Positions 34,217-41,858 of a stretch of DNA of 64,000 nucleotides are shown here, piece by piece; positions within the stretch are counted from its first letter, which is position 1, and each line of letters opens with the position of its first letter. Source of the stretch: Pseudomonas sp. LP_7_YM (lineage in GTDB: Bacteria > Pseudomonadota > Gammaproteobacteria > Pseudomonadales > Pseudomonadaceae); assembly GCF_004364435.1 (NCBI RefSeq), contig NZ_SOCT01000002.1, positions 558,001-622,000 on the forward strand, read 5' to 3'. Position numbers and translations under genes: made by a program. Below the pieces are notes generated by a model. The model did no database searches. It saw nothing but the letters and a program-made list of their open reading frames with translations, and was not told where the DNA came from.

Positions 34217-34395
34217 AGCAGAGTTTTTACGACGCGCAGCCAAGGGCCGCAGGCGTGAAAAGCCACATTCTATCGGGAGCGGGCAGGCCGCTGCACTGAG
34301 TCTCACTTGAGCGTTTCTTAGGCGCGGAGGCAGGGTAGGGGGCAAGCAAAGACGCGTCTGTAGGCCATTTCCGAAAATGCACTTTCAACTGAGGT

Positions 34396-35112
34396 TTAGT
34401 CCTCTCGGACCAGTCGCTCGACACGCTCATAGAAGCAAGCCGTGAATGCCTGCTTGTCATTGGAGTGGTGACAGCGGCGATGACAATTCGGGCAAAGAGC
34501 TACGGCGTTGCTTGGACGATCAGAACCGCCATCGGCCAGATGCTTAACGTGATGAACCTCAAGGAAAGGCCGGTCGTTCATTTCGAAGGGAGCAGGTTGA
34601 CCGCAACCCTCACAGACACCGTTAGCTTGTTTGCGAACCCAAGCTCTGACTTCTGGATCACGCAGGAAGGCCTTACCAGCGGCTGACGATAGTTGGGGCT
34701 TCAAAATGCCTTTGGGGGGCTGCGCCAGTACTTGTTTTTCGAGCTTGCCTGCTCGCTTTTCCAAAGTGATTTCGTCGGCGGTAGGTTCGAAGTCTTCCGA
34801 CGTCGGCATGGCAATGAGGTTTAGCGCGTCTCGAATTTTCCGCGCCACGTTGGCCCCAACGTTCTTGGCAGGTTTGTATCCGTTAATCCAGGGCCGATTC
34901 ATCTCCAAGAGAACCGTTGAGATGTTTTGCATACGAAACTCGACAGACCCTTCTGTGCGGGCAGCTAGAACGCCCGCACGCAACTGACGATTTTCATGAG
35001 CCTTGTTCATCCGTTGTCCGCCTTGCTCGCGGTTCAGCATGTCGAGGTAGGTATCGACTGCCGCTTGAATCTCAACGTCGCTCCAATCGCTGCTGCGTTT
35101 ATCCGTATCCAT
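34396..35112 (-). CDS. HNH endonuclease
   Basis: 238 residues. N-terminal helical region (SDWSDVEIQAAVDTYLDMLN) and a C-terminal HNH nuclease: CEGCGQPAPF, LEVHHVKHLADGGSDRPSNA and VALCPNCHRRCHH, giving two CxxC zinc knuckles and the catalytic His-His...Asn...His. Similar proteins occur as stand-alone restriction-like nucleases in defence islands. The frame is complete. No methylase or specificity partner lies nearby. Confidence 0.85.
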   Translation of the reverse strand: MDTDKRSSDWSDVEIQAAVDTYLDMLNREQGGQRMNKAHENRQLRAGVLAARTEGSVEFRMQNISTVLLEMNRPWINGYKPAKNVGANVARKIRDALNLIAMPTSEDFEPTADEITLEKRAGKLEKQVLAQPPKGILKPQLSSAAGKAFLRDPEVRAWVRKQANGVCEGCGQPAPFEMNDRPFLEVHHVKHLADGGSDRPSNAVALCPNCHRRCHHSNDKQAFTACFYERVERLVRED

Positions 35113-35197
35113 GCCATCGCCGAAGGTTAAAAACCTTCAAACGATACTGATTGCCATCCCCACTGTCTAGGAATAATCCTACAAATGGAGGTGATCG

Positions 35198-35243
35198 TTC
35201 CCACGCTCCGCGTGGGAAAGCAGCCTCTGACGCTCCGCGTCAG
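35198..35243. repeat. RAYT-associated REP hairpin pair (left)
   Basis: Two perfect small hairpins: TTCCCACG-CTCCG-CGTGGGAA at 35198-35218 and CTGACG-CTCCG-CGTCAG at 35227-35243. The second abuts the stop codon of the RAYT transposase. An inverted counterpart pair lies at 36710-36754. Confidence 0.85.
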
Positions 35244-35777
35244 CTAATACCAGCGCTGAATCTCAAGCAGTCCCGGCTGCCCTTGATAATCACGAGCACT
35301 CGAATATCTCCAATGCTCACCAAGATCGACATAGCCTCGTTTTACTGGGTTGTGATGAATATAATTAAGCTTTTGTCGCAGCACGCTCTCGCTATAGACC
35401 AGTTCTGCGTGTACGCCTTCCTGCCAGACTTGGTAAATCCGGTCGAGCTTATGAGCGCGTTTTGCGAAGCGCAGTCGCTCAAGCGTGCTTTCTGCTCGCG
35501 TTTGTTCAAGGTGGTTGATGATTTTTCGTGCCGTAAAAGACTTGAAGCTTGCGACGGATTTCGCGAGGTTGGGGGATTGGGCTAGATAATGCAGATGGTT
35601 TTCTAAAACTACATAGCCGAAAAGCTTCAAGCCCTGATTGGCTTGTTGAAAACGCCAGGTATTCAAAACGATGTCGACAAGAGCCGGGCGGGTGAACAGA
35701 GGGAGCCATTCAACGATGGTGCAGGTTAGGAAGTGAGGTTTCTCGGGTTCAGTGATGGTGTAGCGACTTCGGGCCAT
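35244..35777 (-). CDS. REP-associated tyrosine transposase (RAYT)
   Basis: 177 residues of the IS200-like Y1 transposase fold. HUH metal motif as ENHLHYLAQS (about residues 59-68), N-terminal strand PEKPHFLTCTIVEWLPLFTR, and the conserved end LNYIHHNPVKRGYVDLGEHW and RYSSARDY. RAYTs are domesticated single-copy transposases that move REP hairpins rather than themselves. REP pairs directly flank it on the downstream side and again at 36710, which is the usual REPtron setting. Confidence 0.9.
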   Translation of the reverse strand: MARSRYTITEPEKPHFLTCTIVEWLPLFTRPALVDIVLNTWRFQQANQGLKLFGYVVLENHLHYLAQSPNLAKSVASFKSFTARKIINHLEQTRAESTLERLRFAKRAHKLDRIYQVWQEGVHAELVYSESVLRQKLNYIHHNPVKRGYVDLGEHWRYSSARDYQGQPGLLEIQRWY

Positions 35778-35898
35778 GGATCTTTCCTGAGTCTTAAGCG
35801 GGCACGGAGTTTTAAAGCCTAGGCAAAGTCATTGGATGATGTGAAGGTTCTGGTGTTTCTAAGTCTTTCGGATCGGTACACATGGTACTCGAGCTAGC

Positions 35899-35916
35899 TG
35901 ACGACGCAGAGCGTCA
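35899..35916. repeat. Solo REP hairpin of the RAYT family
   Basis: TGACGACGCAGAGCGTCA, the CTGACG/CGTCAG hairpin with a slightly longer loop, located at the point where the GNAT gene fragment begins. It marks the truncation junction. Confidence 0.6.
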
Positions 35917-36187
35917 AACCTGATTACGAGTGGTGGCTGCTTGATCACCTGTACATTAAGCCGAACGCACAGGGGGCGGGGATTGGTTCGGTTGTCCTTC
36001 GTCACATCTTTATGGAGGCGGATGTTGCGGCCATGACATTACGGGTGGGTGCCCTCAGGGAAGCGCTTCAAATCGTTTTTATACGCGGCATGGTTTTCAG
36101 TTCGTCGAAAGTAGCGAATTCGACAATTACTATGTTCGCAGCCCTCAGGACATTCTCACGCAACTGAAGAGAAAAATTACTTCCTGA
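35917..36187 (+). pseudogene. C-terminal fragment of a GNAT acetyltransferase gene
   Basis: The frame reads PDYEWWLLDHLYIKPNAQGA then GIGSVVLRHIF, the acetyl-CoA loop of GNAT enzymes (Q-G-x-G-I-G). After VGAL a frame change leads to SASNRFYTRHGFQFVESSEF, the typical GNAT end (N..FY...GF), and a stop at 36187. The 5' part is missing; a REP hairpin occupies the truncation point. Confidence 0.75.
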
Positions 36188-36287
36188 TCCCGACGTCAAG
36201 GTTAATGGCTCACGCCCATTTAGGGGAATTCTGAAAAAGACTTCCTGATTTGGCAAAATCCCCGAACACCAATCGCCGAGCTTTTCG

Positions 36288-36706
36288 ATGATGAAGCAAA
36301 TGACCTTCGCCGATGCCGAGTACGCCGGTAAGCGCAAGCAGACCCGCAAGGAACTGCTCTTGATCGAGATGGATCGAGTCGTCCCCTGGAAGGGTTTGAT
36401 TGCCCTGATCGGACCTCATTAACCTAAGGGCGAAGGGGGTCGTCCAGCCTATCTGTTGATGGCGATGCTGCGGGGTCATCTGATGCAGAGCTGGTTCGAC
36501 TACAGCGATCCGGCGATGGAAGAGTCTCTCTACGAAACTACGATTTTACGCCAGTTTGCCGGTCTGAGCCTGGAGCGAATCCCGGATGAAACCACCATCC
36601 TCAACTTCCGGCGCTTGCTGGAAAAACATGAGTTGGCCGCCGGAATTTTAGGCGTGATAAATGGCTGCCTGGGCGACCGTGGTTCGTCACTGCGACAAGG
36701 CACCGC
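36288..36706 (+). pseudogene. 5' fragment of an IS5-family transposase gene
   Basis: Encodes KQMTFADAEYAGKRKQTRKE then RVVPWKGLIALIGPH, an in-frame TAA where IS5 transposases have Tyr, then GEGGRPAYLLMAMLRGHLMQ and LYETTILRQFAGLSLERIPD. It continues ETTILNFRRLLE and ends at RQGT, just before the catalytic DDE region. The 3' part of the IS is replaced by REP hairpins. Inactive. Confidence 0.85.
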
Positions 36707-36709
36707 TGG

Positions 36710-36754
36710 TGACGCAGAGCGTCAGTGGTTTCATTCCCACGCGGAGCGTGGGAA
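36710..36754. repeat. RAYT-associated REP hairpin pair (right, inverted relative to 35198)
   Basis: TGACG-CAGAG-CGTCA at 36710-36724 and TTCCCACG-CGGAG-CGTGGGAA at 36734-36754. Same two hairpins as at 35198-35243 but in inverse order and orientation. They overlap the 3' side of the BRO gene's end. Confidence 0.85.
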
Positions 36755-36760
36755 CAATCA

Positions 36761-37537
36761 TCAAATGCCTTGTATCTTTTTTATAGCGTCTGAAATCGTC
36801 TTCGAAGGATAAAGGTGACCTTCAACTCCGTTAGAACTCGATTTGTTTCTTACTCGGATACCCTGCTCGATACACAGCTTGGTGCACATAGCCCAAAGAT
36901 GCTGATGTTCAATCTCGATACAATTGATTTGGCAGTACTCAGAGATGCTTTTAAAATCTTCGTGTTCAATTTGTGGCGAAATTTCTTCAATTTTCTTATT
37001 TATTTCATGCAGTTGACGGTCTGTGCTTTCAAATTTCAATTTTGTCTCATGCGCTAATTTCTCGCGCTCTTCAATCTCGCGGATGAGGAGATTAGTATTC
37101 TGAGCAAGCGCATGAGCTAGAGACATGATGTCCGAGCTATTTTGTTTTTGGGGCGGTGGATAGGTACCATGTTTATGGATAGATGGGAGCACCTCATGAA
37201 ACAGCCAGCGCTGGAACCTTTTACTGGCTGGCGTGCTGTCCCTTGAAATAAGTCTGAATAAACCTGGCTGGGTAATGAAAACTTCTTGCCGGGGGGAATT
37301 GGATTTGTCATCAGGTACCGAGAAATGCTCGTACTCATCAACATCTAAAACTTGTTGCTGAGCCTTGAGCAGGGCGCCTAGTCCGGTTTTTATTCTATTA
37401 TTTATAGTGGTATTAGATTTGGCCAACATCAGTACTACATCTTCCAAAGAGACGTACAGCGTCTCTTCTCTATAGAATGTCCTGATTTTTGAAGTTTCTT
37501 CGCCGGCCTGGTACTCAAGTAATATTGGTGTGTTCAC
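36761..37537 (-). CDS. BRO-N antirepressor-like protein with coiled coil
   Basis: 258 residues from GTG 37537, AAGGAG seven bases upstream. N-terminal BRO-like domain, residues 15-125 (TFYREETLYVSLEDVVLMLA, EVFITQPGLFRLISRDSTPA, FQRWLFHEVLPSIHKHGTY). A coiled coil follows, about 150-195 (REIEEREKLAHETKLKFEST), then a C-terminal domain of unclear type (CTKLCIEQGIRVRNKSSSNG). AT-richer than neighbours. The gene starts about 14 bases after the nrdB terminator, so it has no room for its own promoter outside that hairpin. Not closely related to the BRO gene at 33563. Confidence 0.75.
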   Translation of the reverse strand: MNTPILLEYQAGEETSKIRTFYREETLYVSLEDVVLMLAKSNTTINNRIKTGLGALLKAQQQVLDVDEYEHFSVPDDKSNSPRQEVFITQPGLFRLISRDSTPASKRFQRWLFHEVLPSIHKHGTYPPPQKQNSSDIMSLAHALAQNTNLLIREIEEREKLAHETKLKFESTDRQLHEINKKIEEISPQIEHEDFKSISEYCQINCIEIEHQHLWAMCTKLCIEQGIRVRNKSSSNGVEGHLYPSKTISDAIKKIQGI

Positions 37538-37553
37538 GAAATACTCCTTAAAA

Positions 37554-37576
37554 AAACCCCGCTTGCGCAGGGTTTT
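37554..37576 (-). terminator. nrdB terminator, overlapping the BRO leader
   Basis: On the minus strand AAACCCTGCGCAAGCGGGGT followed by seven T: stem of AACCC-type pairs plus a GC core, then a T-run. It lies 52 bases past the nrdB stop and runs directly into the AAGGAG of the BRO gene. Confidence 0.8.
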
Positions 37577-37628
37577 GGTTTATATCCTTTTTGTCGTGAC
37601 CGAGTTATAGCATGGCGTTAAGCCATGT

Positions 37629-38876
37629 TCAATCCCAGCTCAAAGCCCCACCCGTCTGATACTCAATAACCCTGGTCTCAAAGAAGTTCTTCTCCTTCTT
37701 CAAGTCCATGATCTCGCTCATCCATGGGAACGGGTTGGTGGTGCCTGGGTACTCTTCTTTCAGACCAATCTGGCTCAAACGACGGTTAGCGATGAACTTG
37801 AGGTAGTCCTCCATCATCGCTGCGTTCATGCCCAGTACGCCGCGAGGCATGGTGTCGCGGGCGTATTCGATTTCCAGCTGGGTGCCTTGCAGGATCATTT
37901 GCGAGGCTTCTTCCTTCAGTTCGGCGTCCCACAGGTGTGGGTTTTCGATTTTGATCTGGTTGATCACGTCGATGCCGAAGTTCAGGTGCATGGATTCGTC
38001 GCGCAGGATGTATTGGAACTGTTCTGCGACGCCGGTCATTTTGTTGCGGCGACCCATGGAGAGGATCTGGGTGAAGCCGCAATAGAAGAAGATGCCTTCC
38101 AGAACGCAGTAGTAGGCGATCAGGTTGCGCAGCAGTTCTTTGTCGGTCTCGACGGTGCCGGTGTTGAATTCCGGGTCGGAGATGGCGCGGGTGTATTTGA
38201 GGCCCCAGGCTGCCTTTTTCGCGACCGATGGAATCTCGTGGTACATGTTGAAGATTTCGCCTTCATCCATGCCCAGTGATTCGATGCAGTATTGGTAGGC
38301 GTGGGTGTGGATCGCTTCCTCGAAGGCCTGGCGCAGGATGTACTGGCGGCATTCCGGGTTGGTGATCAGGCGATACACGGCCAGCGCGAGGTTGTTGGCG
38401 ACCAGGGAGTCGGCGGTGGAGAAGAAGCCCAGGTTGCGCATGACGATGCGGCGTTCGTCGTCGGTCAGGCCTTCCGGGTTACGCCAGACGGCGATGTCGG
38501 CGGTCATGTTGACTTCTTGCGGCATCCAGTGGTTTGCGCAGCCGTCGAGGTACTTCTGCCAGGCCCAGTCGTACTTGAATGGCACAAGTTGGTTGAGGTC
38601 GGCGCGGCAGTTGATCATGCGCTTTTCGTCGACGGCCACGCGGGCAGCGGAGCCTTCGAGCTCAGCCAGACCTTCGGCGATGTCGAGCTTGTTCAGTGCA
38701 GCCTTGGCACGGGCCACAGCAGCGGAGTCGTTGGCATTGGCAGCGCGTGCTTCCAGTGCGGCGGCACCACCGGCGCTGTCGAGTTTGTCCATGGCCGCTT
38801 CGGAAGCGTGGCCGGCGTTGGCACCTTTGGCGGGTTCAGCGGCGTCTTCTTTGTCGAATTCGTCCCAGCTCAGCAT
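37629..38876 (-). CDS. nrdB: Class Ia ribonucleoside-diphosphate reductase, beta subunit
   Basis: 415 residues. Provides the di-iron/tyrosyl radical for deoxyribonucleotide synthesis. Ligand motifs visible: [15 protein letters not shown] (Glu-x2-His-x3-Tyr, the last being the radical tyrosine) and [10 protein letters not shown] (Glu-x2-His). The C-terminal end GGALSWD binds NrdA. There is an Ala-rich N-terminal insertion (about residues 10-75: [20 protein letters not shown]) seen in Pseudomonas NrdB. Its partner nrdA lies at 48024, on the same strand but about 9 kb upstream, because toxin DNA lies between. Confidence 0.95.
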   Translation of the reverse strand: MLSWDEFDKEDAAEPAKGANAGHASEAAMDKLDSAGGAAALEARAANANDSAAVARAKAALNKLDIAEGLAELEGSAARVAVDEKRMINCRADLNQLVPFKYDWAWQKYLDGCANHWMPQEVNMTADIAVWRNPEGLTDDERRIVMRNLGFFSTADSLVANNLALAVYRLITNPECRQYILRQAFEEAIHTHAYQYCIESLGMDEGEIFNMYHEIPSVAKKAAWGLKYTRAISDPEFNTGTVETDKELLRNLIAYYCVLEGIFFYCGFTQILSMGRRNKMTGVAEQFQYILRDESMHLNFGIDVINQIKIENPHLWDAELKEEASQMILQGTQLEIEYARDTMPRGVLGMNAAMMEDYLKFIANRRLSQIGLKEEYPGTTNPFPWMSEIMDLKKEKNFFETRVIEYQTGGALSWD

Positions 38877-39706
38877 GGTGATGAGGCTCCTGCGTGAGGA
38901 CCGCCTGTTGGCGATCGGTTGGATTTAAAAAGTCAGTGCTGATGTGTGTTAACACTCAGGCAATACGGCGGTAGAGAGCAGGCTCTCTGAAGTCTTTATT
39001 CGGGAGTTACGTGAGGGTCGCGTTTACGGTCGCGAATCGCTGCACGTGAGGGAAACACTTCGCTGACACCGCGGATGCGTGGGGGCCGATGGTCTTGATT
39101 CGGCTTTGGCTGCGCAGGTGGTCATGTCGTGGTCCTTGATTAGGGGGGCGCAAGTATACGGAAATTTGCCCCGTGCGTGTGCCCTGCGACCGATCTATCG
39201 ATCATTTTCGGCACCGTTCAACAGGTTTGAATGGCGGGCCGAATTTGTTTTGACGCGGCAGCGATAAATTGAATGTGAATCGCCTATGTAGTGTTCGGTG
39301 GCGTCAGGAAGCACACGATATAGGTGTCAGGGGCGAGGATGCAACCGGGTATTTCTACATCTGCTGCAGGTCGTGACGTAGCTCAACGTTCTACGAATAC
39401 GCAAGACGCTGAGCACGCCGGCGAAGAAGCCCGGCTGCCGTGGCGCAGAGTAAGTGGAGGCAATCGGGCACTGTTCGATTTGGCTGATTGCTAGCCTGAC
39501 AGACGGCGTTTTCTCGGGCCATGTCGGGAGAGGGGCAGGGGCGATTGGCGATCTCTTAACCTGTTGCTATTTGAGCTGGGTCGTTATGATCACTGGCAAA
39601 GGGATGTAGTATCTCTCCTATAGGTGGCTAAGAACTTGCGCTCAGCTCAGTGCCAAGTGGGCGCTAGGATGGGGCTGATGAGAGCACTAATTTAGGCGAC
39701 CTGTAC
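38877..39706. other. 830-base stretch: nrdB promoter side and start of the toxin region
   Basis: The part nearest nrdB (to about 39150) should hold its promoter; GTGTTAACAC near 38948 is a perfect palindrome of unknown meaning. ACACGATATAGGTGT near 39311 resembles an NrdR box but has a spacer one base too short. One 51-codon ORF (ATG 39340, after GGGGCGAGG) is present without recognisable similarity. No gene is supported. Confidence 0.4.
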
Positions 39707-39916
39707 GTGTATTCTTCCGGACCGCCCCGTCAGTTCGTTGCCTTAGCTTTTAAGGCCATGCGAAAGGATTATAGGTATTTGCAGGCTGTTGGCGTTCTTA
39801 AATTGCCAACGATTAGAAGAGAGGGAATTGCCCGTTGCATATTATGGAGCACGCCCTGGTCTATTGATGTAGCATTTCCAGATAGGAATGGGCGGACAGT
39901 GAGGGAATACGAATGA
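39707..39916 (+). CDS. Short protein of unknown function, possibly N-terminally truncated
   Basis: 69 residues from GTG 39707, ending in an ATGA overlap with the next frame. Sequence FVALAFKAMRKDYRYLQAVG, then REGIARCILWSTPWSIDVAF looks like a real globular fragment, not noise. An in-frame stop lies about 40 bases upstream and there is no good ribosome site, so it may be the tail of a broken gene. Family not recognised. It appears to lead the effector-membrane protein pair that follows. Confidence 0.45.
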   Translation: MYSSGPPRQFVALAFKAMRKDYRYLQAVGVLKLPTIRREGIARCILWSTPWSIDVAFPDRNGRTVREYE

Positions 39917-40957
39917 CTAACTTTTTAACGCCTCCTACCTCGGCTAGCCTGCAATGCAATCGTAGGCAGTCTGGATTGCTGGGGGGGGGGCCAGCAGGGG
40001 GTCGCAGGCGGGTCTGCCATGGATTTTTACATGCAGCCTGGCCGCTTCGCCGGCCAATACCCTACCGACGACTACACAGCTGCTGTTTATCTGGTTCATC
40101 AGCTGTCATCTAGCGATGAGCAAATGACTCCTGATGAGTTCAGAAGCGCTGCTCTGCTGCTGCGCGAACTCCTTCAGAAAATGAAATCCGCCACAAATGT
40201 ATCAGTGGAAGCGCTGCAAACCCTCCAACAGGCCGCCCAAAATATTCCGGGAATTGGCCCGCTGATGTTCTCGCAGAGCAACTTGCCTGGGACCGTTGCG
40301 ACCGCCGCAGGCGGTGTTATGGCAGCGGCCAAGGCCAAGAAGGTCACAGACCTCCTGGATTTGACTACCGAGCAAAAAGCGAAGCTTCACGCGTGGGCCA
40401 ATAGTCGGGGTACCCCTGGCGCGCAGTCGGCTGGTAAAACATTTAAAGGCAGCATAAAAATTATTGCCAAGGAAGGTCAGTTATTTTTTGAAGTGCCTGT
40501 GACCGCCGTTGCGAAGCATTACAAGATCTTAGGTGCGGTCGGGCCAACTGCTGCTCATATTCCTGTGGGCAATACCAAAGCGGCGTTGAATCAGTTCGCC
40601 CATCTGCATGCGAATGGCGCTACCGGTGCGCTGAAATTTATGGGAGGGAATACTGTCGGTGCTGCTCTGGCTATAGGTCCGCAAGCCTATCTGGATTATT
40701 CAAGCTCGACGACGGGTACAGAATTTTATAACAAGTCTGTTTACACCCAGCCCACTAACATCGTATCGGCTGCTGCGGGCGTCGGCTCTGGTTATGCCTT
40801 GGCGGGAGCTACCGCTATGCTTGCAATTCCTGCAGCGCCCTTGGTTGTCGTCGTGGCCGTTGGATTCCTCGCAGGTCTGGCAATGCAGTGGGCAATGGTT
40901 GAGTTCGGGGTTGATAAGAAGATTGGGAACGCATTAAGGATTGAGAGCCAGCAATGA
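39913..40957 (+). CDS. Putative hydrophobic toxin/effector, reading frame interrupted at a G10 tract
   Basis: ATG 39913 opens a frame that runs into ten consecutive G at 39981-39990 and then stops at 40113. The main frame (from ATG 40019, 312 residues) lies one base out. With 9 or 12 G the two join into one 347-residue protein (MTNFLTPPTSASLQC, then QSGLLGGGQQGVAGGS, then AMDFYMQPGRF). The body is Ala/Gly-rich with hydrophobic stretches about residues 240-285 of the shorter form (NIVSAAAGVGSGYALAGATA; PAAPLVVVVAVGFLAGLAMQ), suggesting membrane insertion. It overlaps by ATGA a multi-pass membrane gene beside rhs. A pore-forming effector with membrane immunity is my inference; no family recognised. 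Confidence 0.6.
39981..39990 (+). repeat. Homopolymeric G10 tract in a coding frame
   Basis: Ten G in a row between TTGCT and CCAGC, inside the start of the putative effector gene. Loss of one or gain of two bases restores a continuous frame. Confidence 0.9.
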
Positions 40958-41682
40958 TTGATTCAGATAATCTCAAAAAATTTACTTGGTTTTTATTTGT
41001 ATTTCTTGTTTTCTTGTTAGCCTTTGGTCCTTCGGGCTTTAAATATTTCTGGCCCGCATTTGTTGTCGTGTTGTTATCTGCGCTAATGTGGACCTTCTAT
41101 CTTGTCTATGCATGTGAAAGGTTTGCCGTATATATAACTTCAATAACAATTATGGTTGTAGGTGTCTTTTCTTTAATGGCCTGTACCGCAGCTTATTTGG
41201 TTGCTTCTAGGTTCTGGGGGAAGACAAGTATTGCTGCCCTCATGATATGGCCTGTTCCAATGGGTATCGCATCTTTGACGTATTGGGTCTTGGCCAATGG
41301 CAAACCCTCATTTCATCCATTCGAATATGATGGAATCAAGGTCCAGCCACGTCCGCAAAAAAAGCAAAAAATATCGACAGCGTATAGCCCTCTTTTGGTG
41401 GCAGGAGCGACCACCTTGGCGGCAAGTATGTTTACCAAAACAGTCGGCTCGCTCACTACCGGAATGGTCGCCATGTTTGGACTGACGACTTTCTCCATGA
41501 CGGTTTTATTCTACGCACGCCACATAATCAGAGGCCTTCGTACCCTTCGCATCCAAGAAAAGACCATGCCCACCCCCTACACCTTCATGCAAATCGACGA
41601 AATTCGTGAAGCTCGCAGTCGTTGGTGGTTCAGTAAGTTGTTTAAGTGGGTTGCGTCTTGGCGCAAGTCTCCGGGTGCTTGA
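40954..41682 (+). CDS. Multi-pass membrane protein, candidate immunity partner
   Basis: 242 residues, start overlapping the preceding stop (ATGA). About six hydrophobic segments: two pairs at the N-terminus (WFLFVFLVFLLAFGPSGF, FVVVLLSALMWTFYLVYA), more at 55-110, and a pair at about 145-190 after a basic cytoplasmic loop (KVQPRPQKKQKIS). Tight coupling to a hydrophobic, toxin-like gene and location next to rhs suggest it protects the inner membrane against that protein. The DNA is AT-richer than core genes. No family recognised. Confidence 0.6.
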   Translation: MIDSDNLKKFTWFLFVFLVFLLAFGPSGFKYFWPAFVVVLLSALMWTFYLVYACERFAVYITSITIMVVGVFSLMACTAAYLVASRFWGKTSIAALMIWPVPMGIASLTYWVLANGKPSFHPFEYDGIKVQPRPQKKQKISTAYSPLLVAGATTLAASMFTKTVGSLTTGMVAMFGLTTFSMTVLFYARHIIRGLRTLRIQEKTMPTPYTFMQIDEIREARSRWWFSKLFKWVASWRKSPGA

Positions 41683-41753
41683 TTTTTGACGATCACTACT
41701 AGCAGGCTGCTCAAGCCTGATGACGTATTACTGGTTAAGGAGTAGTAGAAGCG

Positions 41754-41858
41754 ATGGATCTTTCCTCACTATTTACGGCGCAGAACAGGCGCCTGTTCAA
41801 GCTCACCATGGCCCTAAAAGGCGGCCAGGAGCTGTTGCTTGAATCCTTTGCCCATTGA
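41754..41858 (+). pseudogene. Truncated vgrG-like 5' end
   Basis: 34 codons beginning MDLSSLFTAQNRRLFKLTMA then LKGGQELLLESFAH and a stop. This resembles the first residues of type VI secretion spike (VgrG) proteins (FTAQNRRLF...L..F.G). It is preceded by AAGGAG. After ESFA the DNA jumps straight into the middle of an rhs gene in another frame, so most of vgrG and the 5' part of rhs were deleted together. Confidence 0.6.

Noticed and set aside
39310..39326. NrdR-box-like ACACGATATAGGTGT
   Set aside because: The dyad spacer is one base short and it lies about 430 bases from nrdB inside probable acquired DNA.
39340..39495. 51-codon ORF (MQPGISTSAAGRDVAQ...)
   Set aside because: A plausible ribosome site but no recognisable similarity and isolated; noted only in the gap description.
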